From the NCBI RefSeq assembly GCF_049943125.1, contig NZ_CP188040.1, positions 620,001 through 684,000 of the forward strand: a stretch of 64,000 bases of DNA. Reading direction: 5' to 3'. A program made the translations under genes and the position numbers. This DNA is from JAEXZL01 sp049943125 (GTDB taxonomy: Bacteria; Bacillota; Clostridia; Clostridiales; Clostridiaceae). Positions 26,122 through 34,503 of this stretch are shown piece by piece. Under the pieces are notes generated by a model. That model was not told the DNA's origin. It did not search any database and was given only the letters and a program-made list of their open reading frames with translations. Within the stretch, counting starts at the first letter, position 1. Every line of letters starts with the position of its first letter.

Positions 26122-26159
26122 AGTATAGTCGTATATACCTCACAATTCAATCGATTACA
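26122..26159 (-). promoter_or_regulatory. Promoter of the alpha-glucoside PTS operon with a cre-like site
   Basis: Minus strand TTGAAT (26150-26145), 17-base spacer, TATACT (26127-26122). TGTAATCGATTGAA (26159-26146) overlaps the -35 box and resembles a catabolite-responsive element with about two departures from consensus, so CcpA repression is possible. Confidence 0.5.
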
Positions 26160-26291
26160 GCGATACTCTTTTCCTTAATAAAGTCACAAGTCCCGGAATA
26201 TGACCTAAGTCCTAAAAACAGCAATCAACACAAAAGCCCCAGGTCATACATCTCGTATCCCCAGGGCTCCTAATCTGCCTCAACCTATTCA

Positions 26292-26484
26292 TTTCTCTTA
26301 CTTTATCTCTTCTCTGCTCTTTTATCTCTTAGCTCTTAGTTTTTACCTCTTACCTAATCTTTTCTCTCTTCTCTCTTCTCTCTTCTCTGCTCTTTTATCT
26401 CTTAGCTCTTACTTCTTACCTCTTACCTAATCTCTTATCTTTTCTCTTTTCTCTCTTCTCTATTCTCTATTCTCTATTCTCTCC
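26292..26484. repeat. Polypyrimidine repeat tract
   Basis: About 190 bases of T/C-rich sequence built from TCTCTT, TCTCTA and TTACCTCTTA words. A 31-base unit beginning at 26308 recurs exactly at 26381, followed after a six-base variable part by a second shared 16-base stretch. The right end runs into the last codons of the RpiR gene. A similar tract is at 28840-29184. Confidence 0.85.
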
Positions 26485-27215
26485 ATCAGCCTCTTAATAT
26501 TAGCCACCAATAGCTCAATAATAATAAACATACCAATCCTAGAGCTACTATCATTATATTTAGTTTTAGTATCCTCAGAGGAGCAATAAAGAGCATAATC
26601 ACTAACTCTGCTCAGCTCATTATTTTCAAAGGAGGTTATAGCAATTCTCTTAGCCCCTTTAACCTTTGCAATATTGGCTGCCTCCAGAATCTTTTCCGTC
26701 ATCCCAGAAAGAGAAATCAGCACTATTATCTCATTAGACTTTAAAGTATTACTTACAAGGGTCAAAAGATTATAATCCTTAACGAAAATGCACTTAATCC
26801 CAATGGTAAGGAGAAGATGATTCAAATGATATGCTGCAGCTTTGCTTGTCCCTCTTGCGAATATATAAACCATTCCTGAATCTACAATTTCCCTGGCAAT
26901 TCTATCATAGCTCTTATCATCCACTAACTTAAAGGTTTTCTCTATATTCTCTTCTAAGGTTGCTATAGAAGCCTTTGGAGCCTTAGCCTCAACCTCACTC
27001 TTATTTTGTGTCTTTAAATAATATTTAAAATCCGAGAAGCCTTCAAAGCCCAACTTTTGACACATATTTATAATTACTGTTTTTGAGCTATAGGAGTCCC
27101 TTGCCAAATCAGTTATTTTCATATTTATAATCTTAGCTCTATTATTATAGATGTATTCAAAGACCTTTTCCTCGCTGGGTGTTAGATTACTTATCATATT
27201 AATTAGCTTCTCCAT
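26460..27215 (-). CDS. RpiR-family (HTH + SIS) transcription regulator
   Basis: A 251-residue regulator: N-terminal RpiR helix-turn-helix (ITDLARDSYSSKTVIINMCQKLGFEGFSDFK, about 35-65) and C-terminal SIS sugar-phosphate-binding domain (VYIFARGTSKAAAYHL, VLISLSGMTEKIL). It sits beside the alpha-glucoside PTS genes and likely senses their phosphorylated sugar. The ATG at 27215 follows GAGGT and is chosen over a TTG seven codons earlier. Its last residues (MERIENRE) and stop codon are encoded by the repeat tract. Confidence 0.88.
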   Translation of the reverse strand: MEKLINMISNLTPSEEKVFEYIYNNRAKIINMKITDLARDSYSSKTVIINMCQKLGFEGFSDFKYYLKTQNKSEVEAKAPKASIATLEENIEKTFKLVDDKSYDRIAREIVDSGMVYIFARGTSKAAAYHLNHLLLTIGIKCIFVKDYNLLTLVSNTLKSNEIIVLISLSGMTEKILEAANIAKVKGAKRIAITSFENNELSRVSDYALYCSSEDTKTKYNDSSSRIGMFIIIELLVANIKRLMERIENRE

Positions 27216-27389
27216 ATTTAACCTCACTTTTTTCAAATAAGCTTCTTACTATTACGGAATTTAATAAATATTTGTATAATTAATTTCAATTATAGCATAT
27301 TTTGGCCATAGGTTATAGCAACTGACATCCTCTTCCCTGTCTATTTCAACGATAAAATTCCATATAAAGTAAATTCACACTTAGTTTTC

Positions 27390-27418
27390 TTGACACTAAA
27401 AATATCATTACATATAAT
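27390..27418 (+). promoter_or_regulatory. Consensus sigma-A promoter
   Basis: TTGACA, 17-base spacer, TATAAT: a full consensus match upstream of the AI-2E-family gene, leaving a 5' UTR of about 115 bases. Confidence 0.8.
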
Positions 27419-27541
27419 GAGACACAAATATCTATTTTCTAATTTGATAGTCAGTACCTTTTTCTATTTATCTTTATCAGTTTTCCCACTTAAGAAATCT
27501 GTAGACCATTATATATTCTGAAAGGAAGAGGTGATTTTCAA

Positions 27542-28699
27542 TTGGAGCTAGATAAACACAATATAAAAAGGATACTTTTTATTATATGTTTTTCTATATT
27601 TCTTTATTGGATGCTGAATCATTTCTATATAGTGAATAGAATTTTTAAAGGTGTTATATCAGTGATATCACCTTTTTTAATCGGACTCTGCTTTGCCTTT
27701 GTTATCAATGTATTACTTAGGCCAATAGAAGAAATATGGGACAAGTTAAGTCGTAAAGGAAAAACAAGAATTTTAACAAAGATTAAACGTCCTATCTGTC
27801 TGCTAACGAGTATTCTAATTATCTTTGGCGTTATTTTTATTCTTCTATTCATAGTAGTTCCAGAAATTCAAAGAACAGTGTCTACTATTGTAGATACTCT
27901 TCCTCAATACATGTCCAACTTAGAAGCATGGTGGGACGAGCTTAATACATCTTTAGAAGAAGCTGAAACCTTCATACCTCAGTCGGAATTAAGCATAAGT
28001 GAGCTTGGAACCATGGCCAGTGACTACCTTTCAGAAAGAGGCGAAAGCTTCTTCAACAAGACTGTAGATTTAACTACTTCTATTTTCTCTGCTATCTTTA
28101 ATGTTATCCTTGGTGTGGTTTTCGCCTTATATGTACTGTCTCAAAAAGAAAAATTAGGCAGTAATATAAAGAAGCTATTGCTTGCTTTTCTTCCTGCAGA
28201 CAAAGTAGCCAAGATGGTTGAAACCTCCGACCTTACTAATAAAATCTTTACAAACTTTGTAACAGGACAGCTCATGGAATCAGTAATCATTGGTGTATTA
28301 TGCTTTATCGGCATGTTAATCTTAGGAATCCCCTATGCACCTATGATTTCTGTACTTGTTGGCTTTACAGCACTGATACCTGTATTTGGAGCATTCATAG
28401 GAACTGCAGTAGGAGCCCTCCTCATCGTCATGGAAGATCCCTTAAAAGCCTTATGGTTTATATTATTTATTATTATATTACAGCAGCTTGAGGGCGACAT
28501 AATCTATCCTAAGGTTGTAGGAAAATCTGTAGGCCTACCAAGTATGTGGGTTTTAATAGCTGTAACCATCGGAGGAAGCACCTTCGGAGTTCTAGGTATG
28601 CTCCTCAGTGTTCCTGTCTGTTCTGTTATATATTCCATAAGCAAACAAATAGTTAATCATAAATTAAACAAAAAAGGAATTAGCCCTCTAGAGGATTAA
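27542..28699 (+). CDS. AI-2E family (PerM/YtvI-like) membrane protein
   Basis: A 385-residue membrane protein with two N-terminal hydrophobic segments (about 10-28 and 36-60), a third at about 86-108, a soluble middle part (about 110-180), and a C-terminal block of helices with the signature LVGFTALIPVFGAFIGTAVGALL and QQLEGDIIYPKVVGKSVGL. The family was named after an AI-2 exporter but includes Na+/H+ antiporters and proteins of unknown role, so no substrate is claimed. Translation starts at TTG after GAGGTGA. It has a consensus promoter and its own terminator. Confidence 0.88.
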   Translation: MELDKHNIKRILFIICFSIFLYWMLNHFYIVNRIFKGVISVISPFLIGLCFAFVINVLLRPIEEIWDKLSRKGKTRILTKIKRPICLLTSILIIFGVIFILLFIVVPEIQRTVSTIVDTLPQYMSNLEAWWDELNTSLEEAETFIPQSELSISELGTMASDYLSERGESFFNKTVDLTTSIFSAIFNVILGVVFALYVLSQKEKLGSNIKKLLLAFLPADKVAKMVETSDLTNKIFTNFVTGQLMESVIIGVLCFIGMLILGIPYAPMISVLVGFTALIPVFGAFIGTAVGALLIVMEDPLKALWFILFIIILQQLEGDIIYPKVVGKSVGLPSMWVLIAVTIGGSTFGVLGMLLSVPVCSVIYSISKQIVNHKLNKKGISPLED

Positions 28700-28767
28700 C
28701 TAACATAATCAACAGATTTCCCCAAATAGACAAGCATATCCCTCCACAATATAATTAAACAAAAAAA

Positions 28768-28808
28768 AGAGCCACTAACTCAAGTACATCACTTAGTTAT
28801 TGGCTCTT
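28768..28808 (+). terminator. Terminator of the AI-2E-family gene
   Basis: AAGAGCCACTAACT ... AGTTATTGGCTCTT stem followed by CTCTTT. Confidence 0.75.
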
Positions 28809-28839
28809 CTCTTTGTCCCTATCTTTTCAACTCTTAGCT

Positions 28840-29184
28840 CATCTTTTCTCTGCTCTTACTCTTATCTTTTCTCTCTTCTCTATTCTCTATTCTCTCTTCT
28901 CTGCTCTTGCTCTTATCTTTTGCTCTTATCTTTTGCTCTTATCTTTTGCTCTTACCTATTAGCCCTCAGCTAATAATCTCCCTATTGGCTCCCAGCCCAA
29001 TAATCTCCCTATTAGCCCCCAGCTAATAATCTCACTTTTTCTCTCTTACTCTTGTTTCTTCCCTCTGCTCTTGCTCTTCTCTCTTCTCTCTTCTCTATTC
29101 TCTATTCTCTCTTCTCTGCTCTTACTCTTATCTTTTCTCTCTTCTCTATTCTCTATTCTCTCTTCTCTGCTCTTTCTGCTCTTA
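28840..29184. repeat. Second polypyrimidine repeat tract
   Basis: About 340 bases dominated by TCTCTT/TCTATT/GCTCTTA words. A 61-base block at 28848-28908 recurs exactly at 29114-29174. It fills the gap between the AI-2E-family gene terminator and the GH20 stop codon and contains the three small hairpins at 28958-29027. Confidence 0.88.
28958..29027. repeat. Three tandem mini-hairpins
   Basis: Units at 28958-28974 (ATTAGC...GCTAAT), 28984-29001 (ATTGG...CCAAT) and 29011-29027 (ATTAGC...GCTAAT), spaced 26-27 bases and separated by AATCTCCCT. The middle unit changes both arms together, keeping the stem. Confidence 0.75.
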
Positions 29185-29190
29185 CATATG

Positions 29191-31056
29191 TTATTTTGAA
29201 ACATCTCTCAAGTAATCGGTAAAACTATATATACACTTCTTTAGCCTAAATAGCTCGCTTTCCTTATTTCTTTTTCTCCATATTCTTGAATAGTCCTCCA
29301 TCCATAGCTCCAGCTCTTTTCCTAAAGTTATATTATCCATAATTAAAGGAGAATCACCAAAGCCTAATGAAAATCTCCTGATGGAAAGGCATGAAGCATT
29401 CAAGAGTGCAATTCCCACAGAAGCCACAATAAACTCTTCTAAATCTGTGTTTTTCGAAGAATCAATATCCTTAAATTTACTCCTTAACCTTGAAGATATC
29501 TCCAGAGAATTGTAGTAACCTTTAATTATGTCCTCCACCTGCATATCCTTAATTTTCTCTAACCAAGGAGCTACCCACTCCTTATCATGAAGCTCTCTTT
29601 CTCTCCATATATTAAAATGCGTCCAATCAAAAATATGCTCCCTAGAAAGCTCTCTTAAGATTCCCACTATCTCCATCCTTGAATCGCCGTATTCTATTAA
29701 TGATATAGCACTATCTATAAAATCAAAATTTTCATCCTCCTGTGGATTCCAGGCCAAGGAAGCACCATATATCATGCCAGGAATAGATCCACCTAGAGGA
29801 TTTATATGTCCATAATCTCCCCAATCAGTGTTAAGAATTCCTTCAGCTTTATACTTTTTTCCGTAATTAATCATCTTATTAATATTGTTGAATGAAGAGT
29901 CGAAATCATTAATAAGCTTATTCCATCCCCCTACTCCTGGACACAAATACTGTTTCATGTCATAGCTGGCTATTATTCTAGTTCCTTCCTCCGTTGCATC
30001 ACCACTATAATTCCAGTTAAGGCATGTAACACCTTTCGGTAGCTCATTTAAATACTCAGGATACTTTAAGATTATATCTCCCCAGAATAAAACCTCCTTA
30101 CCATAGCTCTCCACCATTGAGATTATCTTCTTTAAAAAATCAGTATACATCCTTCCACTGCCAATACTCTCTAAAAGTGCCTTATTCTTCCCCTTGCCTA
30201 GATCAAAGGTTTCGTCACAGCAAATATTAAACTTATTTGAGGTAAATAAAGGTATAAACTCTTTAAGCATATTATCTATTAAAGCTAAGCTATCTTCATT
30301 AGATACATCTAAGGTATGGTGATTCATCCTGTCTATCCAGGAAAAAGGTCTAAAATGGTCAACATCTAGCTCAGATAGATGTTCATATCCTCTGGTGGAT
30401 AAAAGCTCATAAAGATGTCCAAACATCGAAAGGGAAGGCACAAGCTCTATATTTCTTTTTTTACAGTAGGCATCTAGCTCTATTATATCTTCTGAGGTTA
30501 AAGGGTCCTTTCCCCTCCAAGCTTCACTGAAGCCTTTAAAAGCAAAGGTGTGCTCAATATACAGCTCTAAGTGATTGATTTTATAGAAGGCTAATCTATC
30601 TACCAGCTCCTTAAGTGTTTCCATTTCTGGCACCTTACCTCTTGTGATATCATGATAAAAGCCTCTATTTTTAAAATATGGCTCATCATATATTACTAAG
30701 CCCTGGAGAAATATATCTGATTGCTTGATTATCTGTCTGAGAGTTTGTATGCCGTAAAATAATCCTGCTTCATCTCCCCCTGAAATTCTTATTCCCTTCT
30801 CCTCTATTCTTAAGCTATAGCTTTCTTTTCTTCCTTCTTCTATTAATAATAATATATTATTATCTACCTGATCACTAAAGCTTCTATTGATATGTCCACT
30901 AACCCTCAAGGCTTTCCAAAGCTCCTCCTTTAATAGCCTAGCACCCTCTAGACTATCAAGGGAGCAACCTCTACCTAATGTTATTTCCAGCTTATCTCCA
31001 AGGTTAAATCTTTCCTCTTTATATTGGATATCCTTTGGCTTAGGAATCAAAAACAT
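29191..31056 (-). CDS. GH20 beta-N-acetylhexosaminidase-like glycosidase (cytoplasmic)
   Basis: A 621-residue protein. Residues about 1-125 form the GH20 N-terminal alpha/beta domain, followed by the barrel beginning RGFYHDITRG. The catalytic Asp-Glu pair is in NICCDETFD (about 281-282), and W/Y-rich segments (LFWGDIILKYP, NTDWGDYGH) match GH20 aromatic-pocket regions. No signal peptide, so it acts on imported oligosaccharides. It is the last gene of the cluster of ABC transporter and oxidoreductases; its start is 2 bases after the preceding stop, with AGGAGG. The sugar need not be GlcNAc, since the neighbours lack standard nag genes. Confidence 0.85.
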   Translation of the reverse strand: MFLIPKPKDIQYKEERFNLGDKLEITLGRGCSLDSLEGARLLKEELWKALRVSGHINRSFSDQVDNNILLLIEEGRKESYSLRIEEKGIRISGGDEAGLFYGIQTLRQIIKQSDIFLQGLVIYDEPYFKNRGFYHDITRGKVPEMETLKELVDRLAFYKINHLELYIEHTFAFKGFSEAWRGKDPLTSEDIIELDAYCKKRNIELVPSLSMFGHLYELLSTRGYEHLSELDVDHFRPFSWIDRMNHHTLDVSNEDSLALIDNMLKEFIPLFTSNKFNICCDETFDLGKGKNKALLESIGSGRMYTDFLKKIISMVESYGKEVLFWGDIILKYPEYLNELPKGVTCLNWNYSGDATEEGTRIIASYDMKQYLCPGVGGWNKLINDFDSSFNNINKMINYGKKYKAEGILNTDWGDYGHINPLGGSIPGMIYGASLAWNPQEDENFDFIDSAISLIEYGDSRMEIVGILRELSREHIFDWTHFNIWRERELHDKEWVAPWLEKIKDMQVEDIIKGYYNSLEISSRLRSKFKDIDSSKNTDLEEFIVASVGIALLNASCLSIRRFSLGFGDSPLIMDNITLGKELELWMEDYSRIWRKRNKESELFRLKKCIYSFTDYLRDVSK

Positions 31057-31058
31057 TC

Positions 31059-31928
31059 TTACTCCTCCTTCATTAACCCAGCTTCCTTAAGTATTTCATT
31101 AAAAATCTTCACACTAATAGCTAGTCTTTCTGGAGGCATAGGAGCTACTCCAGTTCTTAGCATGGTAATAAAGCTTTCTACCCCATGCTTATATACCTCT
31201 GACATATTCACCTGATCATAATATAACCCTTTATCTCCAGCTAGAAGCAGTGGGCAGCCTGCTATGTCTTCTTGAAAGCTCAAGGTTGCCTCATAGCTAT
31301 CATAGGTAAGCACTACGGTCATGGCTCCTTTACTTCTCACAGCAGAAATCTTCAATACCTCATCTCCAAATATCTCTAAAGCCATCTCCAAGAGATGAGC
31401 ACCATAAAAAGCTGCTCCACCATAAGGACTATTAAAATCAGTTATAAAAGAAAGAAATCCATTTTTAACATTTCCTATTTTACTTCCATTAATTCTCTCC
31501 TCCCGAGCTTTCTTTATCTCTGGAGCATGTCTACAAGTTGATCCTCCTGTAAGTAGAGTTTTTCCTTCCTTGGCAGCCTCTATTAACTCTAAAGCATCCT
31601 CTTCCTTTAGAGTAAAGGGCTTATCTATCCATGTAGGAATCCCTCTCTTTATAAAAGGCATGGCATAATCCTTATGGAGGTCTCCATGTCTTAAAACCAC
31701 CATCACAGCATCTACCTTATCTATAAGCTCTTCTGGGTTCTCTGCTACAAAAGGTATGGAATATTTATCTGCGATTGACATAGTTCTTTTCTTATCTTCA
31801 CCAAATATCCCCACCACAGCACAGTCAGGAAAAAGTAATCTTCCTGTTTCCTTTTCTGGCTCATTTATTAAGGCTGAAAAAGCATCGGCATGACTGCTAT
31901 CACTTCCTATAATTCCTATCCTATACAT
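31059..31928 (-). CDS. Gfo/Idh/MocA-family oxidoreductase (1)
   Basis: A 289-residue NAD(P)-dependent sugar oxidoreductase, shorter than the usual 330-340. N-terminal Rossmann fold with the variant IGIIGSDSSHADAF, followed by VAENPEELIDKVDAVMVVLRHGDLHKDYAMPF and the conserved lysine region WIDKPFTL. The C-terminal alpha/beta domain includes YGAHLLEMALEIFG. Coupled to the GH20 gene (2 bases apart) and 168 bases after the solute-binding protein gene across a terminator. AGGAGG site. Substrate unknown. Confidence 0.85.
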   Translation of the reverse strand: MYRIGIIGSDSSHADAFSALINEPEKETGRLLFPDCAVVGIFGEDKKRTMSIADKYSIPFVAENPEELIDKVDAVMVVLRHGDLHKDYAMPFIKRGIPTWIDKPFTLKEEDALELIEAAKEGKTLLTGGSTCRHAPEIKKAREERINGSKIGNVKNGFLSFITDFNSPYGGAAFYGAHLLEMALEIFGDEVLKISAVRSKGAMTVVLTYDSYEATLSFQEDIAGCPLLLAGDKGLYYDQVNMSEVYKHGVESFITMLRTGVAPMPPERLAISVKIFNEILKEAGLMKEE

Positions 31929-32057
31929 ACTAATACCTCCTTATTAGTAAAAATAACTTTATAAAATCCCCACTATATCCACTATTACTAACGAGCTACA
32001 ATAATACTATATTTATCTATAAAAACATTATCTACAATGAAGGTCACAAAAAAATAT

Positions 32058-32089
32058 AGGTGCCTAAGGATCAGCTCCTTAAGCACCTT
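32058..32089 (-). terminator. Terminator after the solute-binding protein gene
   Basis: AAGGTGCTTAAGGAG pairs with TCCTTAGGCACCT around a 4-base loop, 8 bases after the stop, followed by a TATATTTTTTT run on the minus strand. It probably allows partial readthrough to the downstream oxidoreductase and GH20 genes. Confidence 0.85.
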
Positions 32090-32096
32090 ATATTAG

Positions 32097-33362
32097 TTAC
32101 ATTTCATTCTTTATCATGTCTGCAGCTTCGTCAGCAGCAGCTTTAGGAGTAAGACTTCCTTCCATCATAGCCTGAACCTTAGCTTGTACATTTGCCATAA
32201 ATACTCTGGCGGCTGGATGAATAACTCCGCCCTTAGCCATACCAACAAATTCAGCTAACTGTTTCATATCAGGATTTCCATCGTATATATCTATAGCTGA
32301 TTCCCTTGAAGGAATATAATTAGTAAGACTATTGAAGGCTCTCTGATTCTCAGCATTAGTCATAGTAGCTACAAATTCTGATGCCTTATCAACATTCTTT
32401 GATTTTGCAGATACAACAAACATTCCTGTGGTTCCAAAGGTAACACCCTCCAGTGGTTCACCTATAACATAGTTTTCTACCCCTGCATCCTTAAGAAGAT
32501 TAAGTATATAAGCAGAACTGAAGGTAGCTAAAGACTTTCCTTCTACAAATAAAGGTGCCTGATCTGCAGCAGTTATTGAATCCTCTGGGAAATAGCCAGC
32601 TTCATACTGTCTCATTATTTCTTCCCAACCCTTTACGGACTCATCACTATTTATAAGAATCTCTTCATCCTCACCAATTATATCTCCACCAGCCTGCCAG
32701 ATATATGGATATAAGGTTGCATTTAAGGTGTTACCACCTTCAAAGGTTCTAGCATAATAACCTTTTTCCACAGCCTTATCAGCTAATTCATTAAATTCTG
32801 CCCAAGTAGTAGGTAGGTTTTCAGGATCTCCACCTATTTCCTCAAGGATAGTAGTATTATAGAACATTGTTTGAACTTCTCTCAACATAGGTAAGCCATA
32901 AATATGATCATTATAGGTAACCGCTTCTATAGAGGTTTCAGTAAAATCACTATAATCAAAATCATCACCTAAGTGCTCATCAAGAGGTGCTAAAACACCT
33001 TTATCTGCAAATTGAGTCATCATGTCAGGAATTAAATAAAATACGTCAGGACCATCATTAGTTGAAAGGGCTGTTAACATCTTTTCTTCTCTATTAGCCC
33101 ATGGAATTTCTTCAAAAACTACTTCAGCCTTAGGATATGTTTCTTTGAATTCTACTGCCATATCTTCAAAAACCTTGCTTTGAGCATCCTTAGCTTCCGC
33201 AGCTACATAAGGATGAACCCATACCGTTAATTTAAAGGCATCATCGGCGCTTCCACTACCTTCCTTATCATCATTGCTGCTCTTTCCACCTCCACAGCCA
33301 GTAAGCATTACTAATGATAATGCTAAAAGAAGAAGAGATCTCCACTTTAACTTTTTGAACAT
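32097..33362 (-). CDS. Sugar ABC transporter solute-binding lipoprotein
   Basis: A 421-residue family 1 binding protein with a lipobox (LVMLTGC) and typical CUT1 features: NDGPDVFYL, LPTTWAEFNELADKA and a C-terminal ADEAADMIKNEM tail. The matching permeases are 7 kb upstream at the head of the cluster, an unusual separation, but this gene has its own promoter with the same AraC-type operator. The ATG at 33362 is preferred over a TTG two codons earlier. No ATPase gene in the cluster. Confidence 0.9.
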   Translation of the reverse strand: MFKKLKWRSLLLLALSLVMLTGCGGGKSSNDDKEGSGSADDAFKLTVWVHPYVAAEAKDAQSKVFEDMAVEFKETYPKAEVVFEEIPWANREEKMLTALSTNDGPDVFYLIPDMMTQFADKGVLAPLDEHLGDDFDYSDFTETSIEAVTYNDHIYGLPMLREVQTMFYNTTILEEIGGDPENLPTTWAEFNELADKAVEKGYYARTFEGGNTLNATLYPYIWQAGGDIIGEDEEILINSDESVKGWEEIMRQYEAGYFPEDSITAADQAPLFVEGKSLATFSSAYILNLLKDAGVENYVIGEPLEGVTFGTTGMFVVSAKSKNVDKASEFVATMTNAENQRAFNSLTNYIPSRESAIDIYDGNPDMKQLAEFVGMAKGGVIHPAARVFMANVQAKVQAMMEGSLTPKAAADEAADMIKNEM

Positions 33363-33439
33363 AAACAACTCACTCCATCCTTTATAATTTTATTAAAAGC
33401 CTCAAATTTATTTTTCCTTAGTTCATTTTCTATGATTAC

Positions 33440-33503
33440 ATTGTATAATTTTGTCATACCCATGTAAACGTATAACCTTGCTAATAAATGTAACAGGATT
33501 GCT
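33440..33503 (-). promoter_or_regulatory. AraC-regulated promoter P2 (solute-binding protein)
   Basis: Minus strand: two direct repeats AGCAAT (33503-33498) and AGCAAG (33482-33477) spaced exactly 21 bases, then 8 bases, TTTACA (33468-33463), 17 bases, TACAAT (33445-33440). The same layout occurs at 42606-42669. This fits class II activation by an AraC-family protein. Confidence 0.75.
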
Positions 33504-33525
33504 ATTTAATAAAAATTTTCAATTT

Positions 33526-34503
33526 CTACTTTGCTGCCGGTAATCCTTTGTCTATAGCCTCATAAGCCATAAGGGCTACCTCTAATGCAAAAAGTCCTGC
33601 TTCACCAGGAACTGGAGAAGGTCTATCCTCTTCAATAGCTTCTACAAAATCCTTAATCATAAGATAATTCATGTCATCTCCCCAATAGCTATGAAGAGAT
33701 CTATCATGATTATTTGAGTAAATATTGCCATGCTGTTTAAAGGAATCTAAGGATAGACTTCCCTTTGTACCAACTATCTCCATGGTAACATCTCCCCAGG
33801 TAGGATAAGCATCAGGCCTGTTCCAGGAGGTATCTAGGGTTCCATAAGTTCCATTATCAAAGGTCATAAAAAGAAGTCCTGTATCCTCTGTAGGAATATC
33901 ATGATAATGAGTTCCTCCCTTAGCATAGACGGTTTTTATGTCCGCTTTTATAAACCAATGGATAAGATCAGCCACATGGATTGTATGATCAATAATTGCA
34001 CCACCACCAGAAAGCTCCTTATCAACAAACCATCCACCAGGCATGGTTCCATGATTTGTTCCAGTGATAGCTACTATATCACCAAGCTTTCCTTGTTCTA
34101 TTACCTCTTTAGCCCTTACTACTGCTGGGATATATCTGCAGGGAAGAGCTACCATAAGCTTAACTCCATTTTCTCTGCAAGCCTCTATCATTCTTTCTCC
34201 ATCCTCTAGAGTTGTAGCTATAGGCTTTTCTACAATTACATGCTTCTTTGCCTTAGCAGCTGCTATGGTTAATTCACAGTGACGAATATTAGCTGTACAT
34301 ATGCAAACCACTGAAACCTCTGGATTATCTATAAGCTCCTGATAGCTTGAATAGTATTTTAATGAGTTTTTATCTGCAAAAGCTTTTCCTAACTCTTCAT
34401 TAGGTTCAGCTAATCCTACAATATTAATATTTGGTAGCTTCTTTGCTGCTTCTACATAGGCTGAAGCGTGGCTATGCTCACAGCCGATAATTGCCATATT
34501 CAT
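33526..34503 (-). CDS. Gfo/Idh/MocA-family oxidoreductase (2)
   Basis: A 325-residue sugar oxidoreductase. Rossmann motif AIIGCEHSHASAYVEAA at the N terminus (again with SHA in place of the usual GxxG end), CTANIRHCELTIAAA and the catalytic-lysine motif VEKPIATTLEDG (about 90-100). C-terminal catalytic HIHVADL region: GGGAIIDHTIHVADLIHW. Its start codon directly abuts the stop of the upstream oxidoreductase gene. Ends the polycistronic part before promoter P2. Confidence 0.9.
   Translation of the reverse strand: MNMAIIGCEHSHASAYVEAAKKLPNINIVGLAEPNEELGKAFADKNSLKYYSSYQELIDNPEVSVVCICTANIRHCELTIAAAKAKKHVIVEKPIATTLEDGERMIEACRENGVKLMVALPCRYIPAVVRAKEVIEQGKLGDIVAITGTNHGTMPGGWFVDKELSGGGAIIDHTIHVADLIHWFIKADIKTVYAKGGTHYHDIPTEDTGLLFMTFDNGTYGTLDTSWNRPDAYPTWGDVTMEIVGTKGSLSLDSFKQHGNIYSNNHDRSLHSYWGDDMNYLMIKDFVEAIEEDRPSPVPGEAGLFALEVALMAYEAIDKGLPAAK

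Noticed and set aside
27542..28699. Assignment as an autoinducer-2 exporter
   Set aside because: The family name is misleading; members have diverse or unknown transport roles and no quorum-sensing gene is nearby.
26292..29184. Repeat tracts considered as CRISPR arrays
   Set aside because: Units are variable, T/C-only, overlapping and lack unique spacers of constant length; no cas genes are nearby.
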